Part shown: piece after piece, positions 24,625-34,281 of the stretch
Layout of the letters: each line of letters opens with the position of its first letter
Position numbering within the stretch: the stretch's first letter is position 1
NCBI GenBank assembly: GCA_900018345.1
Contig: FCNA01000120.1
Span: 1-50,837, forward strand
DNA length: 50,837 nt
Direction of reading: 5' to 3'
From: Clostridiales bacterium CHKCI006
Lineage (GTDB): Bacteria > Bacillota_I > Bacilli_A > Erysipelotrichales > Coprobacillaceae
Program-made: the position numbers and the translations under genes
The notes under the pieces: generated by a model
The model's database searches: none
Told to the model about the DNA's origin: nothing
The model's input: the letters and a program-made list of their open reading frames with translations, nothing else

Positions 24625-25455
24625 TTAAAACTCCATCTTTATAATTGACATCTTCATCATTCTATCTCCCAGTCTTGCGAGCAGACGATGAGATGGATGG
24701 ATGCCGGGACTTTTCATGTCATAATAGCCCAGCATATATCCTTTTGAACTCACGTTGATTGTATCTGACCAGTTTAATTCTTTAAGCGGATCAGAAACAC
24801 AGAAATAGCCTTTCACATCCTGTATTCCCATGTTTTTAAGAATTTTGCTCATCATGAGTCTGAGTCCTGCTTTTCCAATCGTATCAAAAATCAGACATCC
24901 GTTTGGATAATGCTGTGAGAGTCTTAAAACCAGTGCTTTGACTTCTTCTGTTTTAAAATAATGAAAGACACCTGAAGCAAACAGAATGATTCCCCTGCTT
25001 CCATCTATCTGATCCATCCATGAATCATTTCTTATATCTGCCGCGATATTCTCTTCTCTTTCATGTACTGGCATCCAAAGATTACGAATCTTAATAATGT
25101 CAGGAAAATCAATGTTGACAATATGGCATGTACCGTTATCACATGCAAGCCCGGTCTGATCCAATCCACAGCCTAAGTTTACAACGGTTGCATTAGGGTG
25201 CTTTTTGAGATAATTCTTTATTTCCTACATCATATCCAGCTGTCGCATAGCTGCTTCCAATGCACCAAACTCGTAGAAAAAGGTATCCTGCTTCTTTTCC
25301 AGCTCGCTAAAATCATAATCCAGCTTTTCACAGAATGCTTTTGCAGATGTATCGGTATATAATTCAGGAAATTTCTCAGCACACATTTTTCTTCCAAACA
25401 GAGGTACGATCAGCGTTTCCTGAACCGAATTCTTTTCAATATGTATTTTATTCAT
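24625..25455 (-). pseudogene. Class I methyltransferase interrupted by an amber codon
   Basis: The gene reads as one frame of 276 codons but has a TAG at 25225-25227 between LEAAMRQLDMM and EIKNYLKKHPNATVVNLGCG. The second part has the SAM motif VVNLGCGLDQTG and the later HIVNIDFPD and FASGVFHYF segments typical of leucine carboxyl methyltransferase/TcmP-like enzymes. The N-terminus (QETLIVPLFGRKMCAEKFPE) is also family-like. No frameshift is needed; one base change explains the break. A possible re-start is a TTG at 25164, which would lose the SAM motif. A metal-type box lies 24 bases before the ATG. Confidence 0.75.
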
Positions 25456-25479
25456 TGTTAAATACGCCTCCTTTTTTTA

Positions 25480-25495
25480 GTTAGCCTTGTATAAC
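25480..25495 (-). promoter_or_regulatory. Metal-type box before the methyltransferase
   Basis: GTTAG-CCTTGT-ATAAC differs from GTTAG-N6-CTAAC by one base and lies 24 bases before the start codon at 25455. Confidence 0.55.
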
Positions 25496-25526
25496 TATTA
25501 TATCAGATGAGAATCCCTTTTCATAG

Positions 25527-25555
25527 ATAAAAAGCCAAGCTTCATTAGCCTGGCT
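25527..25555 (-). terminator. Terminator after ABC module 1
   Basis: On the minus strand, arms AGCCAGGC and GCTTGGCT enclose a short loop and lead into TTTTTAT. The stem begins within the last codons of the ABC gene. Confidence 0.65.
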
Positions 25556-27290
25556 GATTGGTAAGTTTATAGACTGAGTCACTCTTATTCACCAGTTTCT
25601 GGTATAATCCCTTCTCTTTTAGAAGTTCTTCATGAGTGCCTGACTGTACAATGCTTCCCTGATCAATGACAAGTATTTGATTGGCTTTTTCAATAGTATG
25701 CAATCGGTGAGCAATTACAATCAGTGTTTTTCCCTTGCATAGTTCCATGATGGCTTCCTGAATGTAGCTTTCATTATCAGCATCAACATTAGCGGTTGCT
25801 TCATCCAGAATGATAATTGGCGAATCTTTTAGAATACAGCGGGCTATGGATATGCGCTGCTTTTCACCGCCTGATAGACTGGCTCCGCCTTCTCCAATAA
25901 GAGTATCAAAGCCATTTTCCAGTTCCATGATAAAGTCATAGCAGCGAGCTTTTTTAGCTGCTTCAATCACTTCTTCTTTTGTCGCATCAGGTTTTGCCAT
26001 GGCGATATTATTGTAAATGGTATCTTGAAAAAGATACACTCTCTGGAATACCATGGAGATCTGATTCATCAAGCTTGCCAGCTGAACATCCTTGACATTT
26101 CTGCCATGAATGCAGACTTCCCCTTGCGAAACATCCCAGAATCGTGTCAGAAGGGAAGCAATGGTGCTTTTTCCAGAACCGCTTGGCCCAGCCAATGCCA
26201 GCATTTCACCTTTTTTTAGATGAAAGTTTACATGATGCAGCACTTCCTTCTTTCCATAGGCAAAGCTGACATCCTTCATTTCAATTTCATATTCAGAAGA
26301 AACAGGAAACTCCTCTTTTCCGCTATCATTCAGTTCGCTTTCACGGAAAACATCTTCGATGCGATCCAGACAGCTGCTCATTACCGTAAAACGAGAACTT
26401 TCACTGTAAAGTGCTTTTGTAGGAGCGTAAAGATCAAATACGAAGAGTATCATGCCAATCAGATAAGGAACATCTAACATGGACTGTTTATAGAGTATGA
26501 ATGCCAGCAGCAGCATGATACTGGATCCAACTCCAAAGGCAATATTCAACAGTCGAGTATAAGGTGCAACAGCATATTCAAAATCTAGCGCAACCTTCAT
26601 AGTGTGATCAAAATTATCTGTCAGCTGTTTTGACTGTCTTCCCATCAGATTATAGGTTTTGATGATGCCTATACCTTCTGTGAAATCCAGAACCGCATTG
26701 GTCAGCTGTTCACTTTGCTGCTGACGGATGGCAGAATGGTATAATGCTTTTTTATCAAGCAGATGTCCTACATAGACCAGACAGAGAATAATAAGCAGGG
26801 ATAGCATTCCGATATAGGGGTTAAGGTAGAATAGAAAGGCTATCATGATGAACTGCGAAAAGATATAATTCATGGTATTCGCGACGACAGTCATGCAGTT
26901 TTCTTCAATAAATACCATATCCGTTGACAGGACAGAACTGATTTTTCCCAGATTGCCTTCGGTAAAGTAGCCCATCGGCATCTTTCTAAGATGATTTCCT
27001 AAACGAATGCGCATATCTGAAAAAATGTAATAGCCGGAAGCACTCTGCAGACGATCGGAAATATACTGACATAGTGTTTCCAGCAGAACGCTGATAAGCA
27101 GTGCCAAGCCATATAGCCAGCATTTTTCTACGGTCATCGTCTGATTATAAAATTCCATGAATACAAGGAATGCAATGCATAGAGGTGCTTTTGACAGCAT
27201 TGATTTCAGAAAGGCAAAGATAAATGCAATCTGAATACGTGATTTATATTTGCCAGAAATTTTAATGATTCTGGATAGCAGTTTCAGCAT
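25545..27290 (-). CDS. ABC module 1, subunit B (fused permease-ATPase)
   Basis: 581 residues: six membrane spans (about 15-300) followed by an ABC ATPase. Walker A GPSGSGKST, Q-loop region ISMVFQRVYLF, signature LSGGEKQR, Walker B IIILDEATANVD and switch His in IAHRLH are all present, so the site is not degenerate. Overall layout and pairing resemble YbtQ/IrtB-type half-transporters, which import metal-metallophore complexes despite an exporter fold; a drug exporter is the alternative. Start at 27290 follows AAAGGAGGTAAACTCTT and overlaps the upstream partner by 29 bases, so the two are coupled. Confidence 0.8.
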   Translation of the reverse strand: MLKLLSRIIKISGKYKSRIQIAFIFAFLKSMLSKAPLCIAFLVFMEFYNQTMTVEKCWLYGLALLISVLLETLCQYISDRLQSASGYYIFSDMRIRLGNHLRKMPMGYFTEGNLGKISSVLSTDMVFIEENCMTVVANTMNYIFSQFIMIAFLFYLNPYIGMLSLLIILCLVYVGHLLDKKALYHSAIRQQQSEQLTNAVLDFTEGIGIIKTYNLMGRQSKQLTDNFDHTMKVALDFEYAVAPYTRLLNIAFGVGSSIMLLLAFILYKQSMLDVPYLIGMILFVFDLYAPTKALYSESSRFTVMSSCLDRIEDVFRESELNDSGKEEFPVSSEYEIEMKDVSFAYGKKEVLHHVNFHLKKGEMLALAGPSGSGKSTIASLLTRFWDVSQGEVCIHGRNVKDVQLASLMNQISMVFQRVYLFQDTIYNNIAMAKPDATKEEVIEAAKKARCYDFIMELENGFDTLIGEGGASLSGGEKQRISIARCILKDSPIIILDEATANVDADNESYIQEAIMELCKGKTLIVIAHRLHTIEKANQILVIDQGSIVQSGTHEELLKEKGLYQKLVNKSDSVYKLTNQPG

Positions 27291-29034
27291 AAGAGTTTAC
27301 CTCCTTTGTTTTGATTTTCCAAGTATGAGAAGCCGTTGCAGCGTTCCATAGCTTCTGATATTCGGCATTATTCTTTAATAAATCCTCATGCTTTCCAATA
27401 CCGTCAATCTTGCCTTTTTTCATAACGATAATCTGATCAGCATTGACAATGGAAGGCAGGCGGTGTGCGATGATGAGAACTGTCTTATTCTGAATAATCT
27501 GTGAAATAGCCTTGTTCATCTTGTCTTCGTTTTCGCTGTCAATGAAAGCAGTCGCTTCATCTAGAATAATGATTGGTGCATCTTTTAGGATTGCTCTGGC
27601 CAGTGAGATTCTCTGTCTTTCACCTCCGGACAATTGCTTTCCTCCATCTCCGGCAGGCGTATCAATTCCTTTTTCAAGACGTGATAGAAAGTCATTGCAC
27701 TGTGCCTGCTTAGCTGCCTGAAGAACTTCTTCATCGGTAGCCTCCAGATTTCCATATCGGATATTTTCCTTTAGGGTTGTGTTGAATAGAAACTGTTCCT
27801 GTGAAACATAAGAAATCTGTTTATTTAACTGTTCGATGCTCATATCACAGATATTCTGTCCGCCTATGCTGATTTTTCCGCTTTGTACATCATAGAAATG
27901 GACAAGCAGCTTAGCTAAGGTACTTTTTCCTGAACCTGATTCTCCGACAAAGGCAACCATCTGTCCCTGTGGAATATTAAGTGACACGTCATGGATTACC
28001 TCGTCTTTGTCATAGCTAAAGCAGACATGATCATATTTGATAGAGAAATCTTCTCCCATAAAAGCCTTGCTGTTTTGTTTCAAAGGTTCACTTGCCATGA
28101 GCTTTTCCAATGATTCGATTTTATAGTTGAGCTGAGGAAAGGTGGACATGAAGTTCAGTGCTTTCAAAATGGGAACTCCCATGCCAAAGGATAAGCACAA
28201 GATAAGAATAAAGTCTGTCAGCGTACTATATCCCTGTAAAACCAGATAAGATCCAATCGGCAATGCGAACAAGGCAATGCATGGCAAAATGCTGCTGTAA
28301 AGAGCCATCCATGGCCATGATGCCTGATACCATTTTAAGGTAAAATCACGATAGGCTGTGACATCATCCTTTAATCGCTTATAAGAAGCTGCATCATGAT
28401 TAAAAACCTTGACGACTTCCATTCCCTGAACATATTCAATGATGGTATTGTTCATTTTGCCGGCAGAGGCATAATAATTTGCCATTTCCTTCATGCCTAC
28501 ACGGTACATGATCATCATAGAAATGATGCCGAAAGGCAGCGAGCATAGGGATAAAAGAGCCAGCTTCCAGTCAATAAAGAACATGGCAATTAGAATAATA
28601 ACCGGTATGGAAACATTTGCAATTCCTTCCGGAACTGCATGAGCAAGCAACAGTTCAATGCTGTCGATGTCATCAATGAACATTTTTTTGAGAACACCGT
28701 TTCCTTTTTCCTGAATAACACCTAAAGGAAGTTTTTCAAGACAGTCCTGCAGATAGGTTCGGATATTCTTCAAGGTATGATAGGCGCTTTCGTGGGATAA
28801 TGCCAGTCCTTTCACATATAAGATACCGTGCATGATCATACATAAGACTATGACGGCGATATGAAGCAGGCAGTAAGACATGGAAATGTCCTGTCGATTG
28901 AGCAACGGATTGATCAGTCGGTAGATCATAAAATAAGGAATAATGCTGAAAATAACAGCAATAATCAATACTATGATGGATTGATATGTTTTCTTTTTAT
29001 ATTCATGAGCGTATTGAAAGACTTTTTTAAACAT
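27262..29034 (-). CDS. ABC module 1, subunit A (fused permease-ATPase)
   Basis: 590 residues with six spans and a complete ATPase (GESGSGKST, LSGGERQR, ILDEATAFID, IAHRLP). Residues 125-136 read SIELLLAHAVPE. An E-x-x-x-AH-x-x-P-E/D motif in this place recurs in the first subunits of modules 2 and 3 and partly in module 4; to my knowledge it is typical of YbtP/IrtA-like importers. AGGAGGGAATCT precedes ATG 29034, and a GTTAG-N6-CTAAC box stands 17 bases upstream. It forms a heterodimer with the 25545-27290 product (inferred from pairing). Confidence 0.8.
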   Translation of the reverse strand: MFKKVFQYAHEYKKKTYQSIIVLIIAVIFSIIPYFMIYRLINPLLNRQDISMSYCLLHIAVIVLCMIMHGILYVKGLALSHESAYHTLKNIRTYLQDCLEKLPLGVIQEKGNGVLKKMFIDDIDSIELLLAHAVPEGIANVSIPVIILIAMFFIDWKLALLSLCSLPFGIISMMIMYRVGMKEMANYYASAGKMNNTIIEYVQGMEVVKVFNHDAASYKRLKDDVTAYRDFTLKWYQASWPWMALYSSILPCIALFALPIGSYLVLQGYSTLTDFILILCLSFGMGVPILKALNFMSTFPQLNYKIESLEKLMASEPLKQNSKAFMGEDFSIKYDHVCFSYDKDEVIHDVSLNIPQGQMVAFVGESGSGKSTLAKLLVHFYDVQSGKISIGGQNICDMSIEQLNKQISYVSQEQFLFNTTLKENIRYGNLEATDEEVLQAAKQAQCNDFLSRLEKGIDTPAGDGGKQLSGGERQRISLARAILKDAPIIILDEATAFIDSENEDKMNKAISQIIQNKTVLIIAHRLPSIVNADQIIVMKKGKIDGIGKHEDLLKNNAEYQKLWNAATASHTWKIKTKEVNSYAETAIQNH

Positions 29035-29051
29035 AGATTCCCTCCTTGTGT

Positions 29052-29067
29052 GTTAGTCTAAGCTAAC
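29052..29067 (-). promoter_or_regulatory. Metal-type box before ABC module 1
   Basis: A perfect GTTAG-TCTAAG-CTAAC, 17 bases before the start codon at 29034. Confidence 0.75.
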
Positions 29068-29075
29068 TGATAGTT

Positions 29076-29104
29076 AATTTTTTTAGCTCCCGGTAGAGAG
29101 CTAA
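29076..29104 (-). terminator. Terminator after TetR 1
   Basis: Minus-strand stem TTAGCTC/GAGCTAA (29104-29098 and 29089-29083) followed by AAAAAATT. It includes the tetR stop codon and separates the gene from ABC module 1. Confidence 0.55.
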
Positions 29105-29718
29105 TGTTTAAATCCTAAAACCTTATACCAGTCAAACAGATTGCAGACAAGCTGATTGTATCTTATGATTTCTTCCCAGCTGAAATCATGAACGAAAGGT
29201 TCATAAATGGTTTCCCAGAAAGCAGATAGAAGTACGTGCATTTCTCTGCGGGAAACCTGTACCTCCGTCAGATGTCTTCGATAGGCTTCCTCGTAGTATT
29301 CATATGTGTAATCAGACATTTTCTGTACCCAGTCATGGCTGAAGTTTGAAAATTTTGAACCTTCACTTCTGCATAGAAGAAGCTTAAAGCATTCCTTTCT
29401 CTGATATAGAAATTCAAACCACCAGAGCATATAACTTTCATCCATATCCCAGCTTCTGATTAGTGCTTCATCAGATACGGTATCGGGATCAGTCAGCTTT
29501 TTTTGATTGATGATATCATCCAAGTCATCCAGCAGAGGCTGAACGACAGCAAGAAACAGTTCCTCTTTGCCTTTATATCTTTTATATAAAGCTCCGGTTG
29601 TGACTTCAGCATTTCCGCATATGGATTTTAAAGAGGCATTCAGGAAACCTTCCTTCAGAAACTCCTGCTTGGCACTGTCTAAAATCTTAGGATCCAGTGT
29701 AGTATCTCTTTTTGACAA
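29101..29718 (-). CDS. TetR-family regulator 1
   Basis: A 205-residue protein. The TetR helix-turn-helix spans about residues 8-55 (ILDSAKQEFLKEGFLNASLK, then AEVTTGALYKRYKGKEELF). The C-terminal ligand domain is rich in Trp, Tyr and Phe. It precedes ABC module 1 on the same strand and has a near-perfect 30-bp palindrome (29736-29765) downstream of its own TTGACA/TATAAT promoter, so autorepression is likely. The family responds to small ligands; the ligand here may be the transported compound (inference). It is divergent from TetR 2. Confidence 0.85.
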   Translation of the reverse strand: MSKRDTTLDPKILDSAKQEFLKEGFLNASLKSICGNAEVTTGALYKRYKGKEELFLAVVQPLLDDLDDIINQKKLTDPDTVSDEALIRSWDMDESYMLWWFEFLYQRKECFKLLLCRSEGSKFSNFSHDWVQKMSDYTYEYYEEAYRRHLTEVQVSRREMHVLLSAFWETIYEPFVHDFSWEEIIRYNQLVCNLFDWYKVLGFKH

Positions 29719-29735
29719 ATGATCACTCCTTTACT

Positions 29736-29765
29736 GATAACTTAATTATCGATAATTACATTATC
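29736..29765. promoter_or_regulatory. Operator of TetR 1
   Basis: The 16-bp perfect core TAATTATCGATAATTA (29743-29758) is extended by GATAA/TTATC arms to 30 bases. On the minus strand a TTGACA, 16 bases, TATAAT promoter lies directly before it, so binding would block transcription start. Confidence 0.75.
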
Positions 29766-29854
29766 ATTATATCTTATTGTATACAGTTGTCAATCATTTA
29801 CTGATATTTTTAAATTTTCAATAATTTTTGAAGCCAAAAAATTTCCTGAATCCA

Positions 29855-29913
29855 TTGACAAAAGGCGAAAGATGTTTTATATTTAAAACAGTGTTACGTA
29901 ACACTGTTTTAAA
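29855..29913 (+). promoter_or_regulatory. Promoter and operator of TetR 2
   Basis: TTGACA (29855-29860), 17 bases, TATATT (29878-29883). A perfect 32-bp palindrome follows at 29882-29913, centred on GTGTTACGTAACAC. It overlaps the end of the -10 box and the start site. Confidence 0.85.
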
Positions 29914-29929
29914 AGTTTGGAGGTGAGCC

Positions 29930-30541
29930 ATGCCAAAGAGAAAAGAAGGCGTTTATGAGAAAATCCTGGACGCCGCAAAAAAGGAGTTTCTGTCTAAGGG
30001 ATTTCGTGATGCATCGCTTCGAGTGATTGCCAGAGAAGCAGATACCAGCACAAGTTCAATTTACACAAGATTTAAAGATAAGCAGGGACTTTTTGATGCT
30101 ATCATTCAGCCTGTTGGAGATGAATATGTGGAGATGTTTACAAAGATTCAGGAACAGTTCTGGCAGATGGAATACTATGATGATTATGACTATATGCTGG
30201 AATACAGCGAGAACGGACAGAAAATGCTGCTGGATTATATCTATGAACACTTTGATGAATTTCAGCTGCTGTTATGTCAGGCGGATGAAACGCAGAAGGA
30301 TCGTTTCATGAATACCCTGATTGATATAGAAACGAAGGGATCACTGGAATATCTGGATGTCATGCAGCCAAAGCAGCGTGTTGATGAAGAATTTATGCAT
30401 ATTGTCAATACAGCTTTTTTCAACGGCTTTTTTGAAATCGTTCATCATAAGATGGACAGGGAAAAAGCTTATCAGTATATTACAAGACTGAGAGCATTTT
30501 ATAACGCCGGATATGCGACTGTTTATGATGCGGAGTTCTAA
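29930..30541 (+). CDS. TetR-family regulator 2
   Basis: A 203-residue protein with a TetR helix-turn-helix at about 8-55 (ILDAAKKEFLSKGFRDASLR, then ADTSTSSIYTRFKDKQGLF). The ligand domain is acidic, with a DDYDYMLEYSENG segment. GGAGGTGAGCC precedes ATG 29930. It lies upstream of ABC module 2 in the same direction, and its own promoter carries a perfect 32-bp palindrome. It is divergent from TetR 1, so the two regulators and their ABC pairs form a mirror arrangement. Confidence 0.87.
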   Translation: MPKRKEGVYEKILDAAKKEFLSKGFRDASLRVIAREADTSTSSIYTRFKDKQGLFDAIIQPVGDEYVEMFTKIQEQFWQMEYYDDYDYMLEYSENGQKMLLDYIYEHFDEFQLLLCQADETQKDRFMNTLIDIETKGSLEYLDVMQPKQRVDEEFMHIVNTAFFNGFFEIVHHKMDREKAYQYITRLRAFYNAGYATVYDAEF

Positions 30542-30566
30542 GGAACTCTTTCTTTTAAAGAATTTG

Positions 30567-30582
30567 GTTAGCTAAAACTAAC
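30567..30582 (+). promoter_or_regulatory. Metal-type box, distal, before ABC module 2
   Basis: A perfect GTTAG-CTAAAA-CTAAC, 94 bases upstream of a second box at 30661. It stands just after TetR 2. Confidence 0.7.
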
Positions 30583-30660
30583 TTCTGAAAGTGAGATGAT
30601 AGGAATAGATAAAATAATAGTGAGAAGGGTTCACAGGAACTCATTTATTTAAAACATTAA

Positions 30661-30676
30661 GTTAGCTTAGCCTAAC
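30661..30676 (+). promoter_or_regulatory. Metal-type box, proximal, before ABC module 2
   Basis: A perfect GTTAG-CTTAGC-CTAAC, only 14 bases before ATG 30691 and touching the ribosome site. It is the closest match in the window to the inner part of the DtxR/IdeR consensus. Confidence 0.8.
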
Positions 30677-30690
30677 AGAAGGGAGAAGTT

Positions 30691-32436
30691 ATGGAAACAA
30701 AGAAAAAATCCCCACTCCTACGTCTATGGGATATGGGGGAGGAAGAACATGGAAAACTTATATTGGCAATCGTACTGGCTGTGATTGGCGTATCCTGCAG
30801 CATGGCTGCCTATTACAGTGCAGCACAGATGATCATCGGACTGCTTCATGGCAATCAGAATATCAGCTTTTATCTGACATGGTGTGCTATTGCATTCGCA
30901 GGATATGTTATCAAGGCGGTCCTGTATACGCTGGCATTGTCAAAGTCACATCAGGCAGCATTCTCGATTATGAAAAACATCCGCATTCAGTGTATGCACA
31001 AGCTTACCAGAGTACCGATGGGAAATCTGCTGGATGTATCAAGCGGGCAGATGAAGCAGCTCATTGTCGATCAGGTAGAAAGCATGGAAACTCCTTTAGC
31101 ACATCTTTTGCCTGAAATGACCAGCAATGTGCTTGCACCGCTCTTTGTCTTTATTTATCTATTGATTCTTGACTGGCGTATGGCACTCATTACTTTGATT
31201 TCGCTGCCGATCGGATTATTCTTCATGTCTTTTATGATGAAGGATTATGCGAAAAAATATCAGGGTTCCGTTGAAACTGCACAGAAGATGAATACTGCCA
31301 TTGTAGAATATATCAATGGCATTGAAGTCATCAAGGCATTTAATCAGGGCAAGAATTCTTATCAGAAATATGCGGATGCGGTAAAGGCCAATGCTGAATA
31401 TTTTTATCAGTGGATGAAAAGCTGTCAGCTTCCTTCGTCTGCAAGCCGTATCGTAACGCCTTCAACAATGATTACGGTTCTTCCGTTTGGATTATGGTTT
31501 GTCATGAACGGAAGCCTTTCCGTTGAAAGCTTTATTGTGATTATGATTCTTGCATTTGGAATCATCGATCCTTTGATTGCGGCAATGTCTTTTACAGACA
31601 GTCTGGCTGTGGTGGGAACAATCGTAGATCTTGTGGAAGGTCTGATTTATGCTCCGGAACAGAATCATGGAAATATACCCGTTCAGTTTGAAGATACAGC
31701 TATCACAATGAAGGATGTATCCTTTGGCTATCATGAAGGTCAGGAGGTTCTGCATCATATTGATCTCAATATTATGCCAAATGAGGTCTGTGCATTTGTC
31801 GGACCAAGCGGCAGTGGAAAATCAACGATTACCAAGCTGATTGCAGGCTTCTGGGACATTGAAAAGGGAGATATTACGATTGGAAATTATTCTCTTAAGC
31901 AGATTCCGCTTTCTCAGCTGAATCAAAAGATTGCCTATGTATCACAGGACAACTATCTGTTTAATGATACGATCATGGAAAACATAAGAATGGGAAATCC
32001 TGATGCAGATGATGCTGAAGTCATGGAAGCTGCCAAGAAGGCTGGCTGTCATGAGTTTATTCAGTCGCTGGAAAATGGATACCAGACAATCTGCGGCAGC
32101 AGCGGAACACATTTATCAGGAGGGGAACGACAGAGAATTGCTATCGCAAGAGCGATGCTGAAGGATGCCCAGATTATCATATTGGACGAAGCAACGGCCT
32201 ATATCGATCCGGAAAATGAAGCAATCGTGCAAAAGGCAGTATCTTCTTTGGTCAAGGATAAGACACTGATTGTCGTGGCGCATCGTCTGTCAACGATTAC
32301 GGAGGCATCAAAGATCGTTGTAGTAAATAAAGGAAGAATAGAAGCCATTGGCAGACATGAAGAACTGCTTGCAAACAATGCATTATATAAGCAGATGTGG
32401 CAGGCGCATATAGGAACAAGGGAGGAAGCATTATGA
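30691..32436 (+). CDS. ABC module 2, subunit A (fused permease-ATPase)
   Basis: 581 residues: six spans followed by a complete ATPase (GPSGSGKST, YVSQDNYLFNDT Q-loop region, LSGGERQR, ILDEATAYID, VAHRLS). The importer-like motif reads SMETPLAHLLPE, as in subunit A of module 1. AAGGGAGAAGTT precedes ATG 30691. The stop overlaps the start of subunit B (ATGA), so translation is coupled. Preceded by TetR 2 and two metal-type boxes. A YbtP/IrtA-like role in uptake of a metal complex is the favoured reading; export cannot be excluded from sequence alone. Confidence 0.8.
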   Translation: METKKKSPLLRLWDMGEEEHGKLILAIVLAVIGVSCSMAAYYSAAQMIIGLLHGNQNISFYLTWCAIAFAGYVIKAVLYTLALSKSHQAAFSIMKNIRIQCMHKLTRVPMGNLLDVSSGQMKQLIVDQVESMETPLAHLLPEMTSNVLAPLFVFIYLLILDWRMALITLISLPIGLFFMSFMMKDYAKKYQGSVETAQKMNTAIVEYINGIEVIKAFNQGKNSYQKYADAVKANAEYFYQWMKSCQLPSSASRIVTPSTMITVLPFGLWFVMNGSLSVESFIVIMILAFGIIDPLIAAMSFTDSLAVVGTIVDLVEGLIYAPEQNHGNIPVQFEDTAITMKDVSFGYHEGQEVLHHIDLNIMPNEVCAFVGPSGSGKSTITKLIAGFWDIEKGDITIGNYSLKQIPLSQLNQKIAYVSQDNYLFNDTIMENIRMGNPDADDAEVMEAAKKAGCHEFIQSLENGYQTICGSSGTHLSGGERQRIAIARAMLKDAQIIILDEATAYIDPENEAIVQKAVSSLVKDKTLIVVAHRLSTITEASKIVVVNKGRIEAIGRHEELLANNALYKQMWQAHIGTREEAL

Positions 32437-34163
32437 TCAAGGTTTTAAAGAAAATATGGGATTTTGCTGGCGTTGAGCAGAAACACATAAAAAAATCTAT
32501 TATTATCGGTATTTTCTATGCTATCTTTCATATGTTCATGATTGGTGCCATTTTCTTTGCGGTAGAGGCAGTTGTCAATGAAAGTCATGATGTTCGCTAT
32601 ATTTTCATGACATTCTTCATGGTTCTATTAAGCATAGTAGGACGAATTGCCTGCAACTACTCAACTCAGCTTCATCAGACACATGCAGGATACTACATGT
32701 CGGCATGGAAAAGAATTGACATAGGAAATCGCTTGAAGACAATTCCAATGGGATTTTTCAATGAAAACAGCTTAGGAGAAATTACCGGGATTGCGACAAC
32801 CGTTTTGCAGGAAGTGGAAACAACCGTTCCAATGGTACTGGTCATTACCCTGACTGGCATCATCAATGCACTGATTTTTATCGTGTATATCTTTTTCTTT
32901 GATTATCGTATCGGCTTCATTGTTCTGCTGGGAACGATCTGTTATTTTTTCATCACTTCCAAAATGGAAAAGAAATCCAGCATGATTGCTCCAAAACGCC
33001 AAAGATCAACAGCAAAGCTGGTAGAGGCGGTTTTAGAGAATATCAAAGGAATGTTTATTGTTCGCTCATTTAATCTTTCAGAAAATGATCATCAGAATAT
33101 AGATGAAGCAATTGAAAATAATCGTGCCAGCAATCTGGCAATGGAAAGACTGTTCACACCATATACGATTGCTCAGGAAATAGTCTTAAAGCTGTTTAGT
33201 ATTCTGATTATCCTTGCGGCGATACAGTTTTATTGGAATCAGACAATGTCTTTGACTTACTGTCTGATGATGATTATTGTATCATTTCTGATATTTGCAC
33301 AGATTCAATCTGCAGGCAGCGGTCTGGCAATTTTAAGACTGGCAGGAAGCTCCATTGATCATGCCAATAAGGTAGATGAAACTCCGATACTTGATGAACA
33401 TGGAAAAGAAATCAAGCCTGAGAATCAGGAAATTGTATTTAACGATGTCAGCTTTTCCTATGACAAGAGAGAAATTCTTCACCATGTTCAGCTGACGATT
33501 CCGCACCATTCTTCATTGGCTATTGTCGGACCTAGCGGAAGCGGAAAGACAACATTGTGTCATCTGATTTCCAGATTCTGGGATGTCAATCAGGGAAGTA
33601 TTTCTATTGGCGGACATGATATCAGGGACTATACACTGGAATCTTTGATGGATCAGATCAGCATGGTCTTTCAGAATGTTTATCTGTTTAATGATACGAT
33701 AGAAAACAACATTAAATTCGGCAGACCGGAAGCAACTTTGGAAGATGTGAAACTGGCTGCCCAGAAAGCATGCTGTGATGAATTTATTGAATCGTTGCCA
33801 GAAGGGTATCAGACAGTCATTGGTGAGGGCGGATCTTCGTTATCAGGCGGTGAAAAGCAAAGAATTTCTATTGCCAGAGCCATTTTAAAAGATGCGCCAA
33901 TCATTATCTTTGATGAAGCGACAGCCAATGTAGATCCGGAAAACGAAGATAAGCTGCAAAGGGCGATGGAAGAACTGATGAAGGATAAGACAGTTATTAT
34001 GATAGCTCACCGCTTGAAAACAGTGAAACATGCATCAAAGATTATAGTAATCAATAATGGTCAAATCGTTCAGCAGGGAACGCATCAGCAGCTGATAAAG
34101 GAAGATGGCCTGTATAAAAAATTTGTTGAACAGAAAAATGAAACCGGTTCTTGGAAGTTGTAA
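32433..34163 (+). CDS. ABC module 2, subunit B (fused permease-ATPase)
   Basis: 576 residues from ATG 32433, chosen for GGGAGGAAGC upstream and the ATGA overlap with subunit A; the frame back to 32397 lies inside subunit A. Six spans, then GPSGSGKTT, SMVFQNVYLF, LSGGEKQR, IIIFDEATANVD (Phe in place of the usual Leu before the Asp) and IAHRLK. The charged EKKSSM segment lies in a cytoplasmic loop. It pairs with the 30691-32436 product as a heterodimer. A weak terminator at 34178-34210 ends the operon. Confidence 0.8.
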   Translation: MIKVLKKIWDFAGVEQKHIKKSIIIGIFYAIFHMFMIGAIFFAVEAVVNESHDVRYIFMTFFMVLLSIVGRIACNYSTQLHQTHAGYYMSAWKRIDIGNRLKTIPMGFFNENSLGEITGIATTVLQEVETTVPMVLVITLTGIINALIFIVYIFFFDYRIGFIVLLGTICYFFITSKMEKKSSMIAPKRQRSTAKLVEAVLENIKGMFIVRSFNLSENDHQNIDEAIENNRASNLAMERLFTPYTIAQEIVLKLFSILIILAAIQFYWNQTMSLTYCLMMIIVSFLIFAQIQSAGSGLAILRLAGSSIDHANKVDETPILDEHGKEIKPENQEIVFNDVSFSYDKREILHHVQLTIPHHSSLAIVGPSGSGKTTLCHLISRFWDVNQGSISIGGHDIRDYTLESLMDQISMVFQNVYLFNDTIENNIKFGRPEATLEDVKLAAQKACCDEFIESLPEGYQTVIGEGGSSLSGGEKQRISIARAILKDAPIIIFDEATANVDPENEDKLQRAMEELMKDKTVIMIAHRLKTVKHASKIIVINNGQIVQQGTHQQLIKEDGLYKKFVEQKNETGSWKL

Positions 34164-34177
34164 TCATATATATAAAG

Positions 34178-34210
34178 TCACATGCCTATCAAAAAGGGTG
34201 TGTGATTTTT
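34178..34210 (+). terminator. Possible terminator after ABC module 2
   Basis: An imperfect stem, TCACATGCC/GGGTGTGTGA, is followed by a five-T run. Moderate support only. Confidence 0.4.
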
Positions 34211-34246
34211 CTATTGTACATATATTATGTATGTGGTAGTATTTTG

Positions 34247-34262
34247 GTTAGAATCAACTAAC
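34247..34262 (+). promoter_or_regulatory. Metal-type box before the AraC gene
   Basis: A perfect GTTAG-AATCAA-CTAAC, 19 bases before ATG 34282. Confidence 0.72.
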
Positions 34263-34281
34263 TTTAGGGGTGTATATTGAA

